A stretch of 10,422 nucleotides of DNA from an uncultured Gemella sp. (GTDB lineage Bacteria > Bacillota > Bacilli > Staphylococcales > Gemellaceae). Shown here piece after piece: positions 7,095-10,422 of this stretch. The stretch spans positions 1 to 10,422 of the forward strand of contig CAKMQF010000069.1 of the NCBI GenBank assembly GCA_927911745.1. Direction: 5' to 3'. Positions within the stretch are counted from its first letter, which is position 1. Each line of letters begins with the position of its first letter. Both the position numbers and the translations under genes were made by a program. The notes below the pieces were generated by a model. That model saw nothing but the letters and a program-made list of their open reading frames with translations, searched no databases and had not been told where the DNA came from.

Positions 7095-7287
7095 CCTTTT
7101 TTCCCCTTGAAGATATAACTTTTAAATTCTTAGGTACAATTAATTGTATGTAATCTAAATTTACATATTCAATAGTCGATTTATCAAAGTTTAACTTCAC
7201 AAAACTACTTGAAACTTCGGTTATTTCTTTTGGAATATCATTAGATAAAACACAATCTTCAAAATAAGTATCATCTAGAAATATAAT
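7081..7287 (-). CDS. 68-aa protein with apparent ATT start (unknown)
   Basis: The frame is open from a stop at 7321-7323 to TAA at 7081-7083 and contains no ATG, GTG or TTG before the coding-like part. The product reads IIFLDDTYFEDCVL, then SNDIPKEITEV and YVNLDYIQLIVPKNLKV, acidic and soluble, with plausible composition. A strong AAAGGAG (7303-7297) stands 9 bases before ATT 7287, so ATT is the likely start; one base change would make it ATG. Alternatives are a point mutation that silenced the gene, or a sequence error. It lies 50 bases after the 42-aa ORF and overlaps the 45-aa ORF. The family is not recognised. Confidence 0.45.
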   Translation of the reverse strand: MIFLDDTYFEDCVLSNDIPKEITEVSSSFVKLNFDKSTIEYVNLDYIQLIVPKNLKVISSRGKKDDND

Positions 7288-7337
7288 TTTCTTTATCTCC
7301 TTTCTTAGTCCTCCTAATTTTTATACACTTCTTTTAA

Positions 7338-7466
7338 TTAAGTAAACATGTTATTAATTAATTTGTTAATTTTCCTAAAATGATATAATATCATTGTTAA
7401 GGTAGTAATAACTATTGTTATAAGTCCATTTAGCACAGTTGTAACAAATTCTGTATAAATCTCCAT
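7338..7466 (-). CDS. 42-aa single-span peptide, type I toxin-like or phage membrane peptide
   Basis: MEIYTEFVTTVLNGL starts a peptide with one hydrophobic span (about residues 7-28) and a basic tail with HFRKINK. The start ATG 7466 lies 8 bases behind a strong AGGAGG. Size and layout (short head, one span, basic end) are like toxins of type I toxin-antitoxin systems such as TxpA or Fst, and like small phage membrane peptides. The 61-aa peptide at 7881-8066 shares the opening [YL]TE[FY] and a G-x-TIV core, and has the same AGGAGGAGTG-type leader. A + strand extended -10 (TGA-TATAAT, 7384-7389) inside the gene could drive an antisense RNA, but I see no terminator for it. Confidence 0.55.
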   Translation of the reverse strand: MEIYTEFVTTVLNGLITIVITTLTMILYHFRKINKLINNMFT

Positions 7467-7491
7467 CTCCACTCCTCCTTTCTTTAATTTA

Positions 7492-7507
7492 TGGTATAAT
7501 TACACCA
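7492..7507 (+). promoter_or_regulatory. Extended -10 within a 16-bp near-palindrome
   Basis: TGGTATAATTACACCA is symmetric at 14 of 16 positions and contains TGG-TATAAT (-10 at 7495-7500) for the + strand gene at 7523. The implied transcription start, near 7507, falls at the ribosome binding site, so the leader would be very short. It lies between divergent genes (42-aa on -, 114-aa on +) and could be an operator for both. Confidence 0.4.
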
Positions 7508-7522
7508 AAGGAGGTGAATTAT

Positions 7523-7867
7523 ATGAATAATTCTAAATTACAATTTATTCGTGAAATTGCATTGCTCGCTATCCTTTTACCTTTTTTATGTTTAAATTTT
7601 TTCTATAAATATTTCATATACTTAAAAAGTAAAGGATACGATAGCGTTCTTTTAAAAATGATAGATAATATTAATATGAATACAATGTCAATAGCATTAG
7701 GAATATTAATATTTACTATCCTAATATTCGGTCTTCCTACTTTAGCATTTTTCTTAGGTTATAAGAGAAAAGCTATATCTTATGAAACCTTTGATAAAAT
7801 TAATTTATTAATGTTAAAATTAGGCATACTTACATTCATATTAGTATTTTTTTTCTATAGCTCTTAA
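7523..7867 (+). CDS. 114-aa membrane protein with three spans (unknown)
   Basis: The protein has likely membrane segments at about residues 12-33, 55-79 and 94-112, joined by short charged loops (LKSKGYDSV and YKRKAISYETFDK). I start it at ATG 7523, 6 bases behind AAAGGAGGTG; the GTG at 7514 lies inside that ribosome site. It is alone on its strand within a group of - strand small genes and ends 14 bases from the convergent 61-aa gene. No family is recognised. In this place, beside a phage repressor pair, an exclusion or immunity membrane protein or the partner of one of the small peptides is conceivable, but this is only context. Confidence 0.65.
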   Translation: MNNSKLQFIREIALLAILLPFLCLNFFYKYFIYLKSKGYDSVLLKMIDNINMNTMSIALGILIFTILIFGLPTLAFFLGYKRKAISYETFDKINLLMLKLGILTFILVFFFYSS

Positions 7868-7880
7868 TGAATCACAATTT

Positions 7881-8066
7881 TCATTTTTTACTGCATTTAT
7901 CGCTTTTTTTGCTCTTATTCGACCGTTTATCTTTAAAATTAAGTAAAGTACTAATAATTTCTGAAAGAATAGTGGTAATTAATGTGTGCAGTATTAAAAT
8001 ATATCCAACTATTGTTATTCCACTCATTAATTCACTTTTTATCAATTCAAAATATTCTGTTAACAT
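7881..8066 (-). CDS. 61-aa single-span peptide next to Cro, possible toxin
   Basis: It begins MLTEYFELIKSELMSG, has a long hydrophobic part at about residues 16-43 (GITIVGYILILHTLITTIL), and ends in a lysine- and serine-rich basic tail (KDKRSNKSKKSDKCSKK). ATG 8066 has AGGAGG 7 bases upstream; the longer reading from 8084 runs through that site. The gene is downstream of the Cro-like gene on the same strand, with a copy of the phage operator (8113-8128) between them; one half of that operator, TTGAAC, could be a -35 with a poor -10 (TATTTC) 17 bases on. Similarity to the 42-aa peptide at 7338-7466 suggests a small family. Holin-like or toxin-like function is inference. Confidence 0.58.
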   Translation of the reverse strand: MLTEYFELIKSELMSGITIVGYILILHTLITTILSEIISTLLNFKDKRSNKSKKSDKCSKK

Positions 8067-8112
8067 TCTCACTCCTCCTTTCATCTCTAGAAATAATGGA
8101 GTTTTTAAATTT

Positions 8113-8128
8113 GTTCAAACATTTGAAC
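8113..8128. promoter_or_regulatory. Phage operator copy at the end of the Cro gene
   Basis: GTTCAA-N4-TTGAAC, 16 bp, immediately after the Cro stop codon. It has the same half-sites and spacing as the operator at 8364-8379. It lies 47 bases upstream of the 61-aa gene start and could put that gene under CI or Cro control, or act as a distal looping site. Confidence 0.6.
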
Positions 8129-8338
8129 TTATTCATTAAAAAAATATAGATGAACCTTGCTTTCTAGAATTTTTAAAAGCTGCATAGCCAATTTAATTTC
8201 TGTGTCTTTCCATCGTCTTACATTGTTTAATTTAAAAGAGATACTTCGTTCAGAGAGTTTCATATCTTTAGCGAAATTACTTTGATTGCCATAAACTTCT
8301 ACTATTCTTCCCAGTAGCTTATCATAGTTAAATTTCAT
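8129..8338 (-). CDS. Cro-like phage repressor (DUF739 family)
   Basis: A 69-residue DNA-binding protein. It begins MKFNYDKLLGRIVEVYGNQS and continues with FAKDMKLSERSISFKLNN, a clear helix-turn-helix, ending HLYFFNE. This layout and length match the DUF739 proteins of Bacillota phages, which occupy the cro position opposite a CI-type repressor. It probably binds the GTTCAA/TTGAAC operators in the divergent region and favours the lytic state (known from the family's position, not shown here). ATG 8338 lies 5 bases behind AAAGGAGA. Its promoter (8388-8416) matches the sigma-A consensus perfectly in both hexamers and spacing, and an operator covers the start of its transcript, so it should be tightly repressed in the lysogen. 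Confidence 0.85.
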   Translation of the reverse strand: MKFNYDKLLGRIVEVYGNQSNFAKDMKLSERSISFKLNNVRRWKDTEIKLAMQLLKILESKVHLYFFNE

Positions 8339-8363
8339 TTTATCTCCTTTCTAACTTATTTCA

Positions 8364-8379
8364 GTTCAAGTTCTTGAAC
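8364..8379. promoter_or_regulatory. Operator at the Cro transcription start
   Basis: A perfect 7-2-7 dyad GTTCAAG-TT-CTTGAAC placed from about +2 to +17 of the inferred Cro transcript. Binding here would block the Cro promoter, making this the strongest candidate CI operator. Confidence 0.68.
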
Positions 8380-8387
8380 TTATTTTT

Positions 8388-8416
8388 ATTATATACTAAC
8401 AATTTTTAATTGTCAA
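8388..8416 (-). promoter_or_regulatory. Consensus sigma-A promoter of the Cro gene
   Basis: On the - strand TTGACA (8416-8411), 17-base spacer, TATAAT (8393-8388): both hexamers are perfect. Transcription should start near 8381, 43 bases before the ATG. Confidence 0.87.
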
Positions 8417-8425
8417 CACAAAAAA

Positions 8426-8441
8426 TTCAAATTTTTTGAAC
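8426..8441. promoter_or_regulatory. Variant operator between the two promoters
   Basis: TTCAAA-TTT-TTTGAA is a perfect 6-3-6 dyad (8426-8440). It has the same half-sites as the other operators but one extra central base. It lies upstream of both -35 elements, 10 bases from that of Cro and 8 from that of CI. Confidence 0.5.
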
Positions 8442-8448
8442 TTTTGTA

Positions 8449-8464
8449 TTGAACTTTTGTTCAA
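8449..8464. promoter_or_regulatory. Reversed operator / LexA-box-like site over the CI -35
   Basis: TTGAAC-TTTT-GTTCAA is a perfect dyad, but with the half-sites in the opposite order to the sites at 8113 and 8364. Its core GAAC-N4-GTTC is the core of the Gram-positive LexA (DinR) box. It covers the -35 and half the spacer of the CI promoter, so a bound protein would repress CI. Confidence 0.58.
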
Positions 8465-8477
8465 ACCATGATATTAT
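8449..8477 (+). promoter_or_regulatory. Promoter of the CI-like repressor operon
   Basis: TTGAAC (8449-8454), 17-base spacer, TATTAT (8472-8477), with TG one base before the -10. The start should be near 8484, just before the ribosome site. The -35 is itself an operator half-site. Confidence 0.72.
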
Positions 8478-8500
8478 AGTTTTAACAGGAGGTGAAAGTT

Positions 8501-9175
8501 ATGGCAACTTCTACTGAAAGAATAAATCAAATAATGAAAGAAAAAAGATTGAGACAAATAGATGTTCTTAATCTTGCTAAGCCATTTCAAGAGAAATATA
8601 AAATAAAATTTTCTAAAAGTCATTTATCACAATATGTAAATGGTAAATCGAATCCGGATAACGAAAAGATATTTCTATTATCAAAAGTATTCGGAGTCAC
8701 TGAAGCATGGTTACTAGGATATGATGTACCTAGGTATGAAAGATTAGAAGAAGCTAGAATTAGTGAACCTCAAACACCGCAAGGCTTAAAAATCCCAGTT
8801 TTAGGAACTGTTGCAGCAGGAATACCTATTTCGGCTGTTGAAGGTATTTTAGACTATGAAGAAATACCTCTTGCTTGGCAGAATCAAGGTGAATTCTTTG
8901 CATTAAAGATCAAAGGAGACAGCATGGAGCCTCGTATGGAAAGTGGTGATGTTGTCATTGTAAAGCAACAGTCTGACGCTAATAGCGGTGATACAGTCAT
9001 TGTATTAGTAAACGGAGACGATGCAACATGTAAGAGGCTTGAGAAAACAGATAATGGAATAATGCTAGTATCTACAAATCCTAAATATCCGCCAATGTTC
9101 TACTCATTAGACGATATAGAAAAAAAACCAGTTGTGATTTTAGGAAAAGTCGTTGAGTTGAGACAAAAGTATTAA
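8501..9175 (+). CDS. CI-like repressor, XRE domain plus LexA/S24 self-cleaving domain
   Basis: A 224-residue phage-type repressor. Residues 6-76 form an XRE helix-turn-helix with the insertion common in Bacillota phage repressors (SKSHLSQYVNGKSNP, then FLLSKVFGVTEAWLLGY). The C-terminal half is a peptidase S24 domain: cleavage site A106-G107 in LGTVAAGIP, catalytic S141 in GDSMEP and catalytic K178 in TCKRL. With all three present, RecA-stimulated self-cleavage during the SOS response is expected, and with it induction of the divergent Cro gene. I choose ATG 8501, 8 bases behind AGGAGG; the in-frame GTG at 8492 lies in the ribosome site. The two following genes are spaced 13 and 1 bases apart and probably form one operon with it, so they would be expressed in the lysogenic state. 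Confidence 0.94.
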   Translation: MATSTERINQIMKEKRLRQIDVLNLAKPFQEKYKIKFSKSHLSQYVNGKSNPDNEKIFLLSKVFGVTEAWLLGYDVPRYERLEEARISEPQTPQGLKIPVLGTVAAGIPISAVEGILDYEEIPLAWQNQGEFFALKIKGDSMEPRMESGDVVIVKQQSDANSGDTVIVLVNGDDATCKRLEKTDNGIMLVSTNPKYPPMFYSLDDIEKKPVVILGKVVELRQKY

Positions 9176-9188
9176 GGAGAAGATAAAA

Positions 9189-9596
9189 ATGGAAAACATA
9201 GAAATTTTAAATTTTAGAACATCAGTAAAATTATCAGGTAGTGATGGATATACCAATCTCCCACTCAGTATTGAAGTGAAAGAATTACCTTTAATGTTTA
9301 ATATGAAAATGAATTTTAATTTACTAGGTAATAATTCGGATGAAGTTTATTATATAATGCTAGAAATGGTAAATATGGAAACTAAAGAACGTGCTCTTAA
9401 ATTCTACGAAACCGTGGTTATGTCTGAATTCCCTTGGGGCTTTCAACTAAACGACGGTAGAATGGCTACAGCCTTGAATGTTGAAAATATTACTAATGTT
9501 GTTGAAGAAAAAGGTGATTATTATTTAGAATTAAGCTTAAAAGATCCTAATGGAAATTTAGTGACTAAAGCTAAACAGTTTTTAAGGATTGATTAA
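9189..9596 (+). CDS. 135-aa soluble protein in the CI operon (unknown)
   Basis: MENIEILNFRTSVKLSG starts a protein without membrane segments or cysteines. Alternating hydrophobic strands (LPLMFNMKMNFNLLG, VYYIMLEMVNM, DYYLELSLKDPNGN) and an ending KQFLRID suggest a compact beta-sandwich, somewhat like immunoglobulin-like or ligand-binding domains. I do not recognise the family. The gene starts 13 bases behind CI with AAGGAGA, and the next gene begins 1 base after its stop, so the three are co-transcribed. Genes in this position in temperate phages often affect the host or exclude other phages; that is context, not evidence of function. Confidence 0.75.
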   Translation: MENIEILNFRTSVKLSGSDGYTNLPLSIEVKELPLMFNMKMNFNLLGNNSDEVYYIMLEMVNMETKERALKFYETVVMSEFPWGFQLNDGRMATALNVENITNVVEEKGDYYLELSLKDPNGNLVTKAKQFLRID

Positions 9597-9597
9597 T

Positions 9598-10098
9598 ATG
9601 ATCAACCAAGAAGTAATCAATTTACCACAAAGTAGTCTAAAAAGACAAGAAAACATATCTTCAAACTCCACTTTATCATCTAACAATGATATAATTAAGA
9701 TAGATAATACCCACTCTTTTGTTAAATTAACAGAAGATGAATTATCTATGATAAAATCTTATAGGCTTAATAGGAGTTTTGACATGACCGAATATATACC
9801 AAGAAAAGAAACAGAAAAAGAAATAAATCGATTAGACAAAGATATATCAGATATTAAATCTGATGTAAAATCGATAAAACAAGATTTACAAAAAATAGAA
9901 AATAAAATGAATTCTTTTGCGACAAAAGAATATCTAAATAAGGAATTTAAACCTGCTTTATTAAATGAGATTAAAGTATATTTAAATGATGAAGCTAAAA
10001 AAACACGAAACTGGTTAATTGGTTTAGCTGTTCCATCTATAATATCTATTATATCTATTATAATAACTATTATCAAATTCATTTTTTTTAAATCTTAA
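9598..10098 (+). CDS. 166-aa tail-anchored coiled-coil protein in the CI operon (unknown)
   Basis: The N-terminal 60 residues are polar and look partly disordered (SSNSTLSSNN). Residues about 70-106 show a heptad-like coiled coil (INRLDKDISDIKSDV, VKSIKQDLQKIENKM). Residues about 139-164 form a strong hydrophobic C-terminal span (LIGLAVPSIISIISIII) with only three residues after it. The protein is probably tail-anchored, with its bulk in the cytoplasm. ATG 9598 lies 9 bases behind AAGGA and 1 base behind the previous stop; the TTG at 9589 is too close to the ribosome site. The coiled coil plus C-terminal span recalls XhlA-type phage proteins, but it is longer and the sequence is not a clear match. 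A membrane-linked immunity or exclusion role is conceivable. Confidence 0.75.
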   Translation: MINQEVINLPQSSLKRQENISSNSTLSSNNDIIKIDNTHSFVKLTEDELSMIKSYRLNRSFDMTEYIPRKETEKEINRLDKDISDIKSDVKSIKQDLQKIENKMNSFATKEYLNKEFKPALLNEIKVYLNDEAKKTRNWLIGLAVPSIISIISIIITIIKFIFFKS

Positions 10099-10116
10099 TT
10101 CCAACCATTATAAACA

Positions 10117-10145
10117 TTGCACTTAAAAATTAAAAATGCTATAAT
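10117..10145 (+). promoter_or_regulatory. Strong promoter of the small RNA candidate
   Basis: TTGCAC (10117-10122), 17-base spacer, TATAAT (10140-10145), with TG one base before the -10. Transcription would start near 10152. No ORF with a ribosome site follows before the terminator at 10210. Confidence 0.72.
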
Positions 10146-10151
10146 TAAGTT

Positions 10152-10246
10152 ACTAACATAGATATTTAGATGTATCTATCGCAAATCTTCACTAGAGCTT
10201 AATGCTCTCAACCGTTGGTAACTAGTTACTGACGGTTTTTCTTTTT
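10152..10246 (+). ncRNA. Candidate small RNA of about 95 nt with three hairpins
   Basis: The unit has its own promoter and an intrinsic terminator. Between them are a hairpin ATAGATA/TATCTAT (10158-10164/10173-10179), a hairpin AGAGC/GCTCT (10194-10198/10204-10208), and then the terminator stem. An ATG at 10170 opens only a short frame without a ribosome site. It could be a free regulatory RNA of the prophage (antisense or antitoxin type) or an attenuated leader of the gene starting near 10363. I recognise no known RNA family. Confidence 0.5.
10210..10245 (+). terminator. Strong intrinsic terminator of the small RNA
   Basis: AACCGT (10210-10215) pairs with ACGGTT (10232-10237), and the stem continues through two G-U pairs into GTAAC/GTTAC, about 13 bp in all around a short loop. 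A T-rich tail TTTTTCTTTTT follows. It also isolates the CI operon from the gene to the right. Confidence 0.82.
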
Positions 10247-10268
10247 AACTAGTCGATTCCGACCAGTT
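10247..10268. repeat. Inverted repeat behind the terminator
   Basis: AACTAGTCG and CGACCAGTT flank ATTC; eight of nine positions pair on + and all nine on - with one G-U. No U-run follows on either side, so it is not a terminator. It could be a protein-binding site, part of an attachment site, or the second half of an attenuator. A second, nested hairpin (TTCTC/GAGAA around TACTC/GAGTA, 10286-10323) follows. Confidence 0.4.
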
Positions 10269-10362
10269 TAACAAAAAATAAAAAATTCTCTACTCTAGTG
10301 TGAGTAATGAATTAGGTTGAGAAACTACAATCTAAGACAAAAATATAAGGGAGAGTCACATT

Positions 10363-10422
10363 ATGTTTTTTTTTAAAATCCCGAAAAGAGAGACTTAAAC
10401 AGGAGCATAAGCAAAAAGAACT
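10363..10422 (+). CDS. Start of a gene broken or phase-shifted at a poly-T tract (partial)
   Basis: ATG 10363 lies behind AAGGGAGAG with good spacing, but after nine T (10366-10374) the frame ends at TAA 10396-10398, giving only MFFFKIPKRET. In the next frame the same bases read KSRKERLKQEHKQKE to the window edge, a coding-like basic stretch with no start codon of its own. With eight T the two parts would join into one frame. The gene is therefore either phase-variable at this tract, decayed, or affected by a sequence error. The product is unknown. Confidence 0.35.

Noticed and set aside
7867..8139. A + strand 90-codon frame opposite the 61-aa gene.
   Set aside because: It has no ribosome binding site, it mirrors the - strand gene with its strong AGGAGG, and its composition is that of a shadow frame.
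9759..10082. A - strand 107-codon frame inside the tail-anchored coiled-coil gene.
   Set aside because: It lies wholly opposite a well-supported gene of the CI operon and has no ribosome site.
10152..10246. tracrRNA or other CRISPR-linked RNA.
   Set aside because: No repeat array, no anti-repeat and no cas gene is visible in the window.
10251..10268. CGATTCCG within an inverted repeat resembles a tRNA T-arm, suggesting a tRNA end or attachment site.
   Set aside because: No acceptor, D or anticodon arm can be built around it, no CCA end is seen, and no direct repeat of it was found elsewhere in the window.
10152..10422. T-box riboswitch leader for the downstream gene.
   Set aside because: The conserved T-box bulge sequence is absent and the hairpins do not follow the T-box order.

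Overview
The window looks like a piece of a low-GC Bacillota chromosome. The DNA is very AT-rich, genes start with strong AGGAGG-type ribosome binding sites, promoters are sigma-A-like (often extended -10), and the recognisable proteins (YfnA/CAT-type amino acid permeases, Ald, YjzC, DUF739 Cro, LexA-like CI) are typical of Bacilli. Gemella or a relative would fit, but that is inference from overall look only.

Left edge (1-235): the 3' tail of a gene on + is followed by a compact, GC-richer string of hairpins ending in a terminator-like stem. It resembles the right end and omega-RNA region of an IS200/IS605 tnpB element, but this is not proven. A secreted or membrane-anchored thermonuclease follows (327-872), ending at a bidirectional terminator.

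Metabolic block (966-5794, all on -): in transcription order, an APC-family permease (4424-5794), alanine dehydrogenase (2610-3725) and a second permease about 87% identical to the first (966-2336). Together they suggest alanine uptake and oxidation to pyruvate and ammonium. Each gene has its own promoter-like element. The ald promoter carries a near-consensus CcpA (cre) site at the -35 position. The gaps at 3726-4423 and 5795-6504 are AT-rich and hold regulatory signals, palindromes and perhaps a decayed HTH gene.

Right part (6505-10422): a YjzC-family small protein with a strong promoter, then a phage-like lysogeny region. It is centred on a divergent switch: a DUF739 Cro-like repressor (-) and a self-cleaving LexA/S24-type CI repressor (+), separated by about 160 bases with two very good promoters and several GTTCAA/TTGAAC operators. 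On the Cro side lie several tiny, mostly membrane-spanning genes: a 61-aa peptide, a 114-aa three-span protein on +, and a compact - strand chain of 42-, 68-, 45- and 63-aa ORFs, of which the last three overlap. One of these has no ATG, GTG or TTG start, and the 42- and 61-aa peptides look related. On the CI side two unrecognised genes follow CI as an operon, a usual place for prophage-encoded host-affecting genes. After them comes an isolated promoter-hairpins-terminator unit of about 95 nt that looks like a small RNA, then the start of a gene with a poly-T frameshift at the window edge. No integrase or structural phage gene is seen, so this may be a prophage remnant, a satellite, or one end of a larger element.
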